From Paludifilum halophilum (lineage in GTDB: Bacteria > Bacillota > Bacilli > Thermoactinomycetales > DSM-45169), in assembly GCF_002245355.1 (NCBI RefSeq), contig NZ_NOWF01000001.1, forward strand, positions 62,001 through 126,000: a DNA stretch of 64,000 bases, written 5' to 3'. How positions within the stretch are numbered: the stretch's first letter is position 1; each line of letters opens with the position of its first letter. Below the pieces are notes generated by a model. The model saw nothing but the letters and a program-made list of their open reading frames with translations. It ran no database searches and was not told where the DNA came from. Of the stretch, positions 18,591 to 27,412 are shown piece by piece. The position numbers and the translations under genes were made by a program.

Positions 18591-19619
18591 ATGAAGAACA
18601 AAGGGTTGGGCGCTGGACTCTGGATCGTGCTTCTCGTTTTTGTGACGGCGTGTGGAAACACGGGTGGACCGGACTCCGGCTTTGATGCCGCATTCGTAAC
18701 GGATGCGGACGGGTTGACTGACGGATCCTTTAATCAGACAGCCTGGGATGGGTTGAAAAGAGCGGAAAAAGAACTGGACGCCGATATCGATTATCTCGAG
18801 TCCAAAAAAGATGGGGATTATATCCCCCATTTGACCCAGTTTGCCCGGAATGATCGTGATATTATCTGGGGTGTCGGTTTTAAACTGGAAAAGGCGATTT
18901 CCGAAGTGGCTAACCGGTTTCCCGAAAAGAAGTTCGGAATGGTGGATAGTAACCTGGGCGGGAATATACCCGATAATGTTGTCGCGATTGCTTTTAAGGA
19001 AGAGGAAGGATCCTTCCTGATGGGTGTGATCGCCGGAAAGATGACGAAAACAGATAAGGTAGGATTTTTGGGCGGAATCACTTCCCCCGTGATTAAAAGG
19101 TTTGAATCCGGGTTCCGCGCCGGTGTACATGCGGTCAACCCCGATGCAGAAGTCTTGGTGTCTTATACGGAGGATTTTAATGATACAGCGAAGGGCCGAT
19201 CCCTTGCAGCCGATATGTACAACGGCGGAGCCGATATCATCTATCAGGCCGCCGGCAAGGCCGGCAAAGGACTCTTCCATGAAGTGAAGACTCGGGAGCA
19301 GAACAAGTATTGGGCGATCGGGGTGGACAGGGACCAGTCTGCAATGGCCCCGGACCGCACGCTTACTTCGATGGTCAAGCGGGTGGATGTGGCTGTGTTT
19401 GATATCATGAAAGAGCTGAAAAGGGGAGCATTTGCAGGCGGAAAGGAAGTGAAGCTCGGTTTGAAGGAGGGAGGTGTAGCGATCGCTGAAACTTCCGATA
19501 AACACGTTCCCGAAGAAGTCCTGAAGGAGGTGGAAAATTACAAAATGAAAATTGTGAAGGGAAAAATCAACGTCCCTTCGACGGAAGATGATCTGAAAAC
19601 CTTTAAAAAGAATCAATAA
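18591..19619 (+). CDS. BMP-family (nucleoside-type) substrate-binding lipoprotein
   Basis: A 342-residue secreted lipoprotein: a hydrophobic leader, then lipobox FVTAC with Cys21 as the lipidation site. The mature part is a type-1 periplasmic-binding fold of the basic membrane protein (Med/BmpA/NupN) family, with VTDADGLTDGSFNQ and VGFLGGITSPVI. Such proteins bind nucleosides for ABC importers or act as Med-like regulators. AAGGGGG sits 7 nt before ATG 18591. No ATPase or permease gene follows, so the partner transporter must be elsewhere or the protein acts alone. Confidence 0.9.
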   Translation: MKNKGLGAGLWIVLLVFVTACGNTGGPDSGFDAAFVTDADGLTDGSFNQTAWDGLKRAEKELDADIDYLESKKDGDYIPHLTQFARNDRDIIWGVGFKLEKAISEVANRFPEKKFGMVDSNLGGNIPDNVVAIAFKEEEGSFLMGVIAGKMTKTDKVGFLGGITSPVIKRFESGFRAGVHAVNPDAEVLVSYTEDFNDTAKGRSLAADMYNGGADIIYQAAGKAGKGLFHEVKTREQNKYWAIGVDRDQSAMAPDRTLTSMVKRVDVAVFDIMKELKRGAFAGGKEVKLGLKEGGVAIAETSDKHVPEEVLKEVENYKMKIVKGKINVPSTEDDLKTFKKNQ

Positions 19620-19861
19620 CACGAAGAAGGCATGGGCTCGATTACTTTCAAGTTAAAAAGGGAGACATGGGACAGGTCGACAGAAAGTAAGCTGTCATTA
19701 CAGAACGGATAACCGTGTATTTCAACGACGGTCCGGCTCGCAATATTTCAAGAGGAAAGGGTCATACTAAGAAGTGTTATGTAAACGGCGGATCCCCTTC
19801 CCGAGTGATCGGTTTCTTCGCTATAATGGAAAAGAGATCCGAATCGAAGAGAGGTGTCCTT

Positions 19862-21160
19862 GTGTCAGAAATTCGTTTTGAAACGATTCCGGTAGGAAAT
19901 TTGCGCGTACACGTCTGTTCCACGGATAAATTCAAGACCAATCTGTTGTCGGCTATGGTCCAGCAAGAATTGTCCTCTTCCTCAGTCACCCGTCATGCTC
20001 TTCTTCCCAGTGTTTTGCAGCGGGGGACGGAATCTTATCCTTCCACTCTGCAGTTGAAGCGAAAGTTAGACGAATTGTACGGAGCGACGCTGTTTGGTGA
20101 TGTGTATAAGCGGGGCGAACGCCACATTATGCAAATCGGTCTGGAGGTGCCCAATGAGCGGTACCTGAGGGATTCTTCCCCTTTGTTGGAGGAAGGAGCC
20201 GCTTTTCTGGGCGAGCTGTTGAATCGCCCGGTAATCGAAGGAAAAGCTTTTAAAGAAAGCTATGTTCACGCTGAAAAGAAGAACCTAAAGCAGAAAATTG
20301 AGAGCCTGCAGGATGACAAGATCCGCTATGCCGCCCAGCGCTGTGTCGCGGAAATGTGTAAAGGAGAACCCTTCAGCCTGTTTAACCACGGCCGCCTGGA
20401 AGATCTGGATTCCATTGATCCTCAAAACCTGTATACATATTACCGGGACTTGATTCGAACGCGTCCCGTGGATCTTTATTTTGTCGGTCATTTAACCGCG
20501 GATCAAGTCACCCGAATGGTGGAAAAACATTTTCCCACCCGGGATGGGCAACGACAAAGCGTTCCCGTGGCCGGAGTCAAACATTCAGTGGACCGGGTCA
20601 AGGAAGTGACCGACCGGCTCGATGTAAAACAAGGAAAATTAAATATGGGTTGTCGTACGCAGATTTCTATCCGGGATGAAGATTACGTCTCACTTTTGGT
20701 CTACAACGGTATCCTCGGCGGTTTTCCCCACTCCAAACTGTTTACCAATGTGAGGGAGAAGGCCAGTCTCGCGTACTATGCCGCTTCCCGACTGGAAAGT
20801 CATAAGGGAATCCTGACCGTTCAGTCCGGGGTGGAAATCGCCAACTTCCCCAAAGCGGTGGATATCATCAAGAAGCAGTTCGAATTGATGGAACAGGGAG
20901 AGATCAGCGATTCGGAATTGTCGCAGACAAAGGCGATGCTGATTAATCAGTTGAAAGAACGTCGGGATCGTTCAGCTGATTTGATTGATTTTCACTACCA
21001 AAACCTGCTCAGCGGAATGGACCGCTCATTGGAGAGTATCATCCGGGACGTTCAAGAGGTGAGCAAAGAGGATATCCGGAAAGTGGCGGACAACGTCCAG
21101 TTGGATACGATCTATTATTTGCGGGACAAAGGGGAGGGACCCGTCGATGAAACGCATTGA
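19862..21160 (+). CDS. ymfF: YmfF-like M16 peptidase family protein (no zinc motif)
   Basis: A 432-residue M16-fold protein. The expected HxxEH zinc motif is missing; the aligned region reads HALLPSVLQRGTESY. It therefore looks like the non-catalytic half of a two-subunit M16 peptidase whose active partner is ymfH immediately downstream (14-nt overlap). GTG 19862 has GAGGTG at 19851-19856; TATAAT lies at about 19822. B. subtilis ymfF-ymfH occupies the same region. Substrate unknown; related pairs process peptides. Confidence 0.9.
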   Translation: MSEIRFETIPVGNLRVHVCSTDKFKTNLLSAMVQQELSSSSVTRHALLPSVLQRGTESYPSTLQLKRKLDELYGATLFGDVYKRGERHIMQIGLEVPNERYLRDSSPLLEEGAAFLGELLNRPVIEGKAFKESYVHAEKKNLKQKIESLQDDKIRYAAQRCVAEMCKGEPFSLFNHGRLEDLDSIDPQNLYTYYRDLIRTRPVDLYFVGHLTADQVTRMVEKHFPTRDGQRQSVPVAGVKHSVDRVKEVTDRLDVKQGKLNMGCRTQISIRDEDYVSLLVYNGILGGFPHSKLFTNVREKASLAYYAASRLESHKGILTVQSGVEIANFPKAVDIIKKQFELMEQGEISDSELSQTKAMLINQLKERRDRSADLIDFHYQNLLSGMDRSLESIIRDVQEVSKEDIRKVADNVQLDTIYYLRDKGEGPVDETH

Positions 21161-22427
21161 ACACAAACAGCTGAAGGAAACTCTTTATTATGAACAGCTG
21201 GATAATGGATTACAGGTATACCTCCTGCCCAAGCCGGGATTTTCCAAAACCTATGCCACCTTTACGACGCGGTACGGTTCGATCGATAACCATTTTCAGA
21301 TTCCCGGCGGGGATAAAATCCGGGTTCCCGACGGAATCGCCCATTTCTTGGAACATAAAATGTTCGAGGAAGAAGACGGGGACGTGTTTAACCGTTTTTC
21401 CGAACGGGGAGCTTCCGCTAATGCCTTTACCAGCTTTGACCGAACAGCGTACCTTTTCTCTACAACAGATCAAGTGAAAGAAAATCTGACCACGTTGATC
21501 GATTTCGTACAAAACCCCTATTTCACAGATCAAAATGTGGAGAAAGAAAAAGGGATTATCGGTCAGGAAATCCGCATGTATGAAGATAATCCCGATTGGC
21601 GGTCTTTTTTCGGGCTGATTGATGCGATGTATGAAAAACACCCGGTTGAAATCGATATTGCCGGTACCGTGGAATCCATCGCCGAAATCGACAAAGAAAC
21701 CCTGTATACCTGTTACGAGACCTTTTACCATCCGAGCAATATGCTCCTATTCGTCGTCGGTCCTTTCGATCCGGAAGAGATCATGGATCTGATCCGTAAA
21801 AACCAGAACACCAAGGATTATCAGAAACAGGCGGAGATCCGGCGTTTTTATCCGGATGAACCGGAAAAGGTGGCTGAACCGCAAAAAGAAGCCCGCTTGA
21901 GCGTAGGCATTCCCAAGTGCTTATTCGGATTTAAAGAAAAAAATGTGGATCTGGAAGGGGATGAGTTGGTTCGTCAGGAACTGGCCACTGAAGTGATGTT
22001 GGAGGCGCTTTTCGGTTCAGCCTCGGATTTGTACCAGTCTCTGTACGACGATGGGTTGATCGATGACCATTTCGGTTATGATTACAGCTTGGAACCGAGT
22101 TACGGATTTTCCGTGGCCGGCGGTGATACTCCGGATCCCGACAGGTTGGTGGAGCGAGTCCGGGAAGAGCTTCCCCGTATTCTCGACTCCGGCATTCCGG
22201 AAAACGTTGTAGAACGAATCCGGAAAAAAAAGTTGGGGAATTATCTCCGCCATTTGAACTCTCCCGAATGGATCGCCAACCAGTTTATCCGATATCGGTT
22301 TGTAGGGTCGGATTTGTTCCAGGTGATCCCGCTGTTGGAAGAACTGAAGGCGGAGGAAGTGAATCGGCGCCTTTCGGAACATATCGATTGGGATCGGTTT
22401 GCCGTTTCGATTGTCCGTCCCCTGTAA
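21147..22427 (+). CDS. ymfH: YmfH-like M16 zinc peptidase
   Basis: A 426-residue M16 peptidase with an intact inverted zinc motif HFLEH at residues 66-70, and EKGIIGQEIRMYEDNP supplying the third ligand glutamate. It starts inside the end of ymfF, so both subunits are made together. A heterodimer with YmfF is the natural inference. A strong terminator follows. Confidence 0.93.
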   Translation: MKRIEHKQLKETLYYEQLDNGLQVYLLPKPGFSKTYATFTTRYGSIDNHFQIPGGDKIRVPDGIAHFLEHKMFEEEDGDVFNRFSERGASANAFTSFDRTAYLFSTTDQVKENLTTLIDFVQNPYFTDQNVEKEKGIIGQEIRMYEDNPDWRSFFGLIDAMYEKHPVEIDIAGTVESIAEIDKETLYTCYETFYHPSNMLLFVVGPFDPEEIMDLIRKNQNTKDYQKQAEIRRFYPDEPEKVAEPQKEARLSVGIPKCLFGFKEKNVDLEGDELVRQELATEVMLEALFGSASDLYQSLYDDGLIDDHFGYDYSLEPSYGFSVAGGDTPDPDRLVERVREELPRILDSGIPENVVERIRKKKLGNYLRHLNSPEWIANQFIRYRFVGSDLFQVIPLLEELKAEEVNRRLSEHIDWDRFAVSIVRPL

Positions 22428-22435
22428 CCGGGTAA

Positions 22436-22473
22436 AAAAAGCGCCCCCCTGGAATAGGCGGGGCGCTTTTTTT
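22436..22473 (+). terminator. Terminator after ymfH
   Basis: AGCGCCCC (22440-22447) pairs with GGGGCGCT (22460-22467), flanked by A-run and seven T. Confidence 0.88.
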
Positions 22474-22487
22474 GGAGGAGGAATACC

Positions 22488-23240
22488 ATGAACGGTTCCT
22501 TAGAAGGGCAAACGGCTCTCGTTTCCGGAGGCAGCTCCGGGATCGGGGCGGCCATTGCTAAACAGTTGGCGGCGGCGGGAGCGGATGTGGCTGTCGGCTA
22601 CCGCCGTTCCCGGGATACCGCTCGACAGGTGGTGAAGGAATGTACTTTGCGTGGGGTCCGGGCCGAGGCGTTTCAGTCGGATGTCCGCTATAGGACGGAA
22701 ATCGAAGCGTTATTCAGTCGGATGTCTTCGGAATTGGGCCCGCCGTCCATCCTCGTGCACAGCGCGGGAGTAGAAGGGGATAACCTGTTCCAAGACATTT
22801 CCGAGGAAGAGTACGACGCGTTGATGGATACGCATGTGCGGGGAGGCTTTTATTTAATCCGGCAGTCGTTGCCGGATATGATCCGCAATAAATCCGGCCG
22901 CATTATCCTTATCTCTTCGATCTGGGGAGAGTCCGGAGGATCCGGAGAAGTTTTGTATTCCGCGGCCAAGGGGGCTCTCAACGGGATGACCCGGGCATTG
23001 GCCAAGGAACTCGCTCCTTCCGGTATCACTGTTAATGCGGTGGCGCCCGGGGCGATCCGTACAGATATGTTAACCCGTCAGCTTTCAGAAGAAGAAAGAC
23101 AGGTATTGACTGAACGGATTCCCTTGGGGCGTTTAGGAAATCCGGAAGAGGTGGCCTCGATGGTAAACTATTTATGTCAGCCGGAGGCGGGGTATGTGAC
23201 CGGACAAATTCTTCACGTCAATGGAGGCTGGTATCCTTGA
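22488..23240 (+). CDS. ymfI: Short-chain dehydrogenase/reductase YmfI
   Basis: A 250-residue classical SDR. The cofactor motif GGSSGIG is near residue 15, the catalytic Ser is in ISSIWG, and YSAAK gives Tyr and Lys. The C terminus VTGQILHVNGGW resembles FabG-type reductases. GGAGGAGG precedes ATG 22488. B. subtilis ymfI follows ymfH in the same way. Substrate is unknown; a 3-oxoacyl-type reductase is possible, but FabG itself is normally in the fab cluster. Confidence 0.92.
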   Translation: MNGSLEGQTALVSGGSSGIGAAIAKQLAAAGADVAVGYRRSRDTARQVVKECTLRGVRAEAFQSDVRYRTEIEALFSRMSSELGPPSILVHSAGVEGDNLFQDISEEEYDALMDTHVRGGFYLIRQSLPDMIRNKSGRIILISSIWGESGGSGEVLYSAAKGALNGMTRALAKELAPSGITVNAVAPGAIRTDMLTRQLSEEERQVLTERIPLGRLGNPEEVASMVNYLCQPEAGYVTGQILHVNGGWYP

Positions 23241-23287
23241 TCTTCACGTTTTTGTAAGAGATCGGATAGGTCCCTGCCAGAGAGGAT

Positions 23288-23338
23288 AAAAAGCAGAAGG
23301 AGCATTCCCACACTCCCGGGAATAAGGTTCCGCTTTTT
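23288..23338 (+). terminator. Terminator after ymfI
   Basis: Nested hairpin: AAAAGC with GCTTTT outside, ATTCCC with GGGAAT inside, ending in five T. Confidence 0.7.
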
Positions 23339-23393
23339 GAACCATATTACTTTTAGAGGATCAGACTGGAACTGATAAAGGAGGGTTTGGCCC

Positions 23394-23648
23394 ATGTCCG
23401 TCTTAAATGACTATCAGGATTGGAAAAACTTCTTGTCCCAACGCGTCGACCAAGCTCAGAGTCTTGGTATGGACGAGGAGAAGATCAAAGATGTCGCATA
23501 CCAGATCGGCGATTATCTGGCTCAGGATATCGACCCGAAAAACGAGCAGGAACGTGTGTTAAAAGATTTGTGGGATGCGGCGGACGAACAGGAACAGCGT
23601 ACGATGGCCGGGCTGATGGTCAAGCTGGTCCATGATGGAAACAAGTAA
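23394..23648 (+). CDS. ymfJ: DUF3243 protein YmfJ
   Basis: An 84-residue acidic, helical protein (VLNDYQDWKNFLSQRVDQA), matching the DUF3243/YmfJ family in length and in position between ymfI and ymfK. AAGGAGGG lies about 8 nt before ATG. Function is unknown. It is bracketed by terminators on both sides and is therefore probably transcribed alone. Confidence 0.88.
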   Translation: MSVLNDYQDWKNFLSQRVDQAQSLGMDEEKIKDVAYQIGDYLAQDIDPKNEQERVLKDLWDAADEQEQRTMAGLMVKLVHDGNK

Positions 23649-23669
23649 TGAGGGATGATGGTCGAGACC

Positions 23670-23708
23670 GAGCCGCCTTTTCCGCTGACGGAAAGGGTGG
23701 TTCTTTTT
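23670..23708 (+). terminator. Terminator after ymfJ
   Basis: Fifteen-base stem (23670-23684 with 23689-23703, three G-U pairs), CTGA loop, then six T. Confidence 0.88.
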
Positions 23709-23921
23709 TCTGTTTCGGATTTGTGCAGGATTGAACTTTGTTTTTGGTAATATTTCCATATCGGAATGAAAATAACTTAAATGATGCCAATAGCATGACT
23801 GTATCCATTTTTGGAATCCCTCCCGAAACCCGGGAACAGCGGGATGAGAATCGGTTCGGGGCATGTATGTGAAAAACGATTTTCTTCGATTTAACGGGTT
23901 CGCTTATCGGATCACATATGA

Positions 23922-23942
23922 TATACTTTAAACAAATTTGTT
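23922..23942 (+). promoter_or_regulatory. Minus-10 element with adjoining 12-bp palindrome before ymfK
   Basis: The 354-nt gap between ymfJ and ymfK (23649-24002) holds the ymfJ terminator and this site. TATACT (23922-23927) is followed 3 nt later by the perfect palindrome AACAAATTTGTT (23931-23942), at the expected transcription start, a typical operator position. The minus-35 (TTCGCT) is poor. Confidence 0.45.
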
Positions 23943-24002
23943 CCGTATGCAATTGTACTGAACACTTTGACAGAGTTCGCAGTTCCGGAAAGGTGTGTTG
24001 GA

Positions 24003-24776
24003 ATGGGTAGCCATGACTGGTATCTCGAATACCAAATCCATAAAAACCGCCCGGGCCTGTTGGGGGATATCGCCTCACTACTGGGAATGATGTCCATTAA
24101 TATCCGGACCATTAACGGGGTGGAACACAAACGGCGGGGGATGCTTTTAAACACCGATGATCGGGAAAAGATCCACGCACTTAAGCAAATCTTGAACCGC
24201 GTGGACGATATTACCGTCACGGCGATTCGCCCTCCTACTTTGATGGATCGCATGGCTGTCCGCCACGGCCGTTATCTGGATCGCTGCTTGGAGGATAAAC
24301 GCACGTATCGTTTTACCCGGGACGAGTTGGGGCTTTTGGTCGATTTTATGGCGGAATTGTTCCAAAAGGAAGGGAACCAGCTGGTCGGTGTGCGGGGGAT
24401 GCCCCGCGTCGGGAAAACGGAGTCTATTGTGGCTTCCAGCGTTTGTGCCAACAAGCGATGGACCTTCGTTTCTTCGACGCTGCTGAGGCAGACGGTCCGC
24501 AAGCAGTTGGCGATGGATGAGATGACACCGAATAATGTGTACATTATCGACGGAATTGTTTCCACGCTTCGTTCCACCGAAAAGCATCATATGCTGGTAC
24601 AGGAGATCATGCGTATGGATGCCACCAAAGTGATCGAACATCCCGATATCTTTGTCCGGGAATCTGAATACTCGCTGGATGACTTCGATTATATTATCGA
24701 GTTGCGTAATGATCCGGATGAAGTGATTACATACGAAGTTTTGGATACGGATGTCGCGGCCTTCGACATTCGTTGA
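24003..24776 (+). CDS. ymfK: DUF3388 protein YmfK
   Basis: A 257-residue protein. The N-terminal 75 residues look like an ACT-type small-molecule domain (KNRPGLLGDIASLLGMMSIN). The C-terminal part contains GVRGMPRVGKTES near residue 130, resembling a P-loop. This layout is that of DUF3388/YmfK, whose function is unknown. ATG 24003 is chosen from GAAAGGTG upstream and family length; an earlier ATG at 23967 has no ribosome site. The first RodZ-like gene starts 30 nt downstream, so the two may be co-transcribed. Confidence 0.88.
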   Translation: MGSHDWYLEYQIHKNRPGLLGDIASLLGMMSINIRTINGVEHKRRGMLLNTDDREKIHALKQILNRVDDITVTAIRPPTLMDRMAVRHGRYLDRCLEDKRTYRFTRDELGLLVDFMAELFQKEGNQLVGVRGMPRVGKTESIVASSVCANKRWTFVSSTLLRQTVRKQLAMDEMTPNNVYIIDGIVSTLRSTEKHHMLVQEIMRMDATKVIEHPDIFVRESEYSLDDFDYIIELRNDPDEVITYEVLDTDVAAFDIR

Positions 24777-24806
24777 GGATGGAAGGGATAACAGGAGGTG
24801 CCGCTC

Positions 24807-26009
24807 ATGTCTGGAATTGGATCGGAATTGAAGATGACGAGGGAGTCGCTGGGACTTACATTAGATCATGTCCAGCAGAGCACAAAAATTCACATCGAGT
24901 ATTTGCGCGCTTTGGAGAACGACCAATTCGAAACACTGCCCAGTCCTTTTTATGTGCGCGCTTTTTTACGCACCTACGCCCACAGCTTGGGCTTGGACGC
25001 TCAACCGCTCCTGGACCGTTATGAGCGGTTTGCGGTGACGGGAAGGTCTCCCCGGCGCACCCCCGGCCAACAAGGCCAAACCGGACGCCAAAGCCGTGGA
25101 GCCCCGAACCAACGGCCATTTCGGACACAGCCCCGGTTGGGTCGTACTTATCCGTCGCGATCCCAAAGGACGGCTCCTCCCTCGTCCCGGTTACAGCAGT
25201 ATCAGCCCTTCACTGAACAACAGCAGTACAGCGGGCAGTTTCATACTGTTCCACCACAACAGGGGACAAGCCGTCAACAGCCGGCCACTCCCCCGAATCA
25301 ATCATCCGCTCCGGTTTCTCCGCCTTCCGGACCCCGGCAGGAGAATACTCAGCGGCATCAGTTGCCTGCTCCGTTGACCCCGGATTCCTCGGGACAACAG
25401 CTGAAGCAGAAGAAACAGGAGGATTTGTCCCAAACCGGTACCTTTACTCCCCGCCGTGTCTCTCAGGAAGTGAAACGGGGGGAAAGTGAAGGAGATGGCC
25501 GGCCCAAGAAAAAGGGAGGGTTCGGCAAATGGATGATCGGTGTAGCCACCGTTGGAGCATTGTTGTTGGTGCCGGTCGGTTATCTGTATATGAACGATAC
25601 ATCCGGTTCCGGCCAACAGGCTGACGGCGGTGAACAGACCGAAGATGCCGGCGGTGCCGGAACGGATACCGTCAATGCCAATGAAAATGAGTCTCCGACT
25701 CTCGCCAAGGTGGAAACAGGCAGTGATGTTGAGGGGGATTTGTACAACCTCCAAAATGCCAAAAATCTAAAGGTCGAGATTAAGGCGAGTAAAGGCGAAA
25801 GTCGGCTGGATTACGGTGAGGAAGTCAACGATCCGAAGGAAGGGTTTACGATGGAGGTCGGTGAACAACGAGTCATCGGGGAAGGCAACGACTTCGTCTG
25901 GTTCCGTGTCGGCAAGCCCTCCAATGTTCAAATCAAAGTCAACGGACAGGATATCGATACAACGGCTCAGGATGTACCTAAAAGCTACCGCATTCAATTG
26001 AAGAAGTAG
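24807..26009 (+). CDS. rodZ: RodZ-like cell-shape protein, copy 1
   Basis: 400 residues. An N-terminal cytoplasmic helix-turn-helix (about 5-70; LTLDHVQQSTKIHIEYLRAL and FYVRAFLRTYAHSLGLD) is followed by a long Gln/Pro/Ser/Arg-rich linker (80-235). One membrane helix follows at about 241-261, and then an external beta-rich DUF4115-type domain (300-400). RodZ links MreB filaments to the elongation machinery. AGGAGGTG at 24792-24799 sets ATG 24807. It is the first of three tandem homologues; B. subtilis has one (ymfM) here. The linker's base composition differs from the flanking genes. Confidence 0.88.
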   Translation: MSGIGSELKMTRESLGLTLDHVQQSTKIHIEYLRALENDQFETLPSPFYVRAFLRTYAHSLGLDAQPLLDRYERFAVTGRSPRRTPGQQGQTGRQSRGAPNQRPFRTQPRLGRTYPSRSQRTAPPSSRLQQYQPFTEQQQYSGQFHTVPPQQGTSRQQPATPPNQSSAPVSPPSGPRQENTQRHQLPAPLTPDSSGQQLKQKKQEDLSQTGTFTPRRVSQEVKRGESEGDGRPKKKGGFGKWMIGVATVGALLLVPVGYLYMNDTSGSGQQADGGEQTEDAGGAGTDTVNANENESPTLAKVETGSDVEGDLYNLQNAKNLKVEIKASKGESRLDYGEEVNDPKEGFTMEVGEQRVIGEGNDFVWFRVGKPSNVQIKVNGQDIDTTAQDVPKSYRIQLKK

Positions 26010-26054
26010 AGCTGGGTTGTTTGAGCGGATAATCAGTACTAGGAGGTGGGCCGG

Positions 26055-27275
26055 GTGTCGGTTGAGATCGGTTACCGGCTCAGACAAGCCAGAGAGTCCT
26101 ATGGGAAGAGCTTGGAGGAGTTGGAACAGGAAACCCGGATCCCCGCCGCCTATTTGGCTGCGATCGAAGCCGGCGATTTTGAAAGTTTTCCAAGCGCTTA
26201 CTTTGTCCGGACTTATTTACGCACCTACGCTCTCAGCGTAGGTGTTGATCCTCAGAGCATTCTCAATCTTTACAGGGGAACGGGCCGGACAGGCGGACGG
26301 AGGTCCCGGCCGGGACGACAGGGGAGGAATGTGACTTCTTCTCCGCCCGGTTATCCCTCGTATGATCGTCAACAGACGAGTACATCCTCCCGAACGCGTC
26401 TTTCCCGTCGAGGGAAGAAATCCCCTCCTTCTTCTAAAGGAGGGGATGCAGATTCTCTAAACCGGACTGCTTCTCATTCCCGGACACAGGGTGTGACCGG
26501 AGAAGGCGGAAAAGGATTCACTCCCTCCGAAGAGATGGCGGCGGGGCATTCTTCTTCACCGCAGTCCCCGTCCGGTCGTAGTGCTCCCCGCCGCGTCACG
26601 ATGCCCGATGACCTGCCTGAACCCCAAGAGATCGGACTTCCGCCGAGGCAGGAGCATAAGGAACGGGCCGAAGAGGAAGAAGCTTCCCGCACGGAATCAC
26701 TGAGTCGACATTCCCGGGTCAGCCGGACCCGCAGCCAACGGAACAACGGCGGGAAAGATGAAAAAAAGAGCCGATTCATTACATGGTATACGCGATTGTT
26801 GATAATCGGGGCGGTTCTACTCATTCCAGCGACGATCTATGTCGTTTATCTGGTGGCTTTTGCGGAAAGTTCGGAGGCTCCCGAGAAAGATCCGAAACAG
26901 AAACAGGATCAAACGGAATCGGATGACGGTAATGAAGCCGGGGAGGCTCATGCGTCCCAATCCGTTTCGTTGAGGCCGATCGAAACGGAGGAGGATGGCC
27001 CGGACCGTTACGAATTGAGCAATGCGGATCAGATTGAGTTGAAGCTGGAAGCCGAGGGGGAGTGTTGGTTTCAGATCCAGGGGCAGGAAGTGGGCGGCAA
27101 ACTGGAAGACCGCGTATTGAAAAAGGGAGATACCTTTCCGTTTACATACAAGGATGGGGAAGAACTCTGGCTGGAGGTTGGACGACCGGATCAGCTGAAA
27201 GTGACCGTTAACGGGGAAAAGATGAATACATCCTATACTGAAAGTAAAAAGTTTCATATCACGTTATTAAAATAA
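26055..27275 (+). CDS. RodZ-like cell-shape protein, copy 2
   Basis: 406 residues with the same architecture as its neighbour: helix-turn-helix 1-72 (SLEELEQETRIPAAYLAAIE; YFVRTYLRTYALSVGVD), a basic low-complexity linker 75-240, a membrane helix at about 246-270 and an external DUF4115-like domain 320-406. GTG 26055 follows AGGAGGTGGG at 26041-26050. It starts 45 nt after copy 1, so they share a transcript. Linker and outer-domain sequences have diverged strongly from copy 1, which suggests an old duplication with specialisation. Confidence 0.85.
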   Translation: MSVEIGYRLRQARESYGKSLEELEQETRIPAAYLAAIEAGDFESFPSAYFVRTYLRTYALSVGVDPQSILNLYRGTGRTGGRRSRPGRQGRNVTSSPPGYPSYDRQQTSTSSRTRLSRRGKKSPPSSKGGDADSLNRTASHSRTQGVTGEGGKGFTPSEEMAAGHSSSPQSPSGRSAPRRVTMPDDLPEPQEIGLPPRQEHKERAEEEEASRTESLSRHSRVSRTRSQRNNGGKDEKKSRFITWYTRLLIIGAVLLIPATIYVVYLVAFAESSEAPEKDPKQKQDQTESDDGNEAGEAHASQSVSLRPIETEEDGPDRYELSNADQIELKLEAEGECWFQIQGQEVGGKLEDRVLKKGDTFPFTYKDGEELWLEVGRPDQLKVTVNGEKMNTSYTESKKFHITLLK

Positions 27276-27300
27276 AGGCTTCCGTCACCGGGAGCCTTTT
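27275..27300 (+). terminator. Terminator between RodZ copies 2 and 3
   Basis: AAGGCTTCCG (27275-27284) pairs with CGGGAGCCTT (27289-27298) with one G-U, then TTTT. Its tail supplies the first two bases of the following TTGACA. Confidence 0.75.
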
Positions 27301-27328
27301 GACATGGGATCAAGCTCTCCGTTATACT
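27299..27328 (+). promoter_or_regulatory. Strong sigma-A promoter before RodZ copy 3
   Basis: Consensus TTGACA (27299-27304), 18-nt spacer, TATACT (27323-27328). It overlaps the preceding terminator's T-run. Confidence 0.8.
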
Positions 27329-27412
27329 GAAACAGGTATTTGCGCGAAAACATCTCTTTTCAGAATTGAAGTGCTAAGGCAGGCCGATAGACGGCAGGAG
27401 GTGGGTCGCGGC

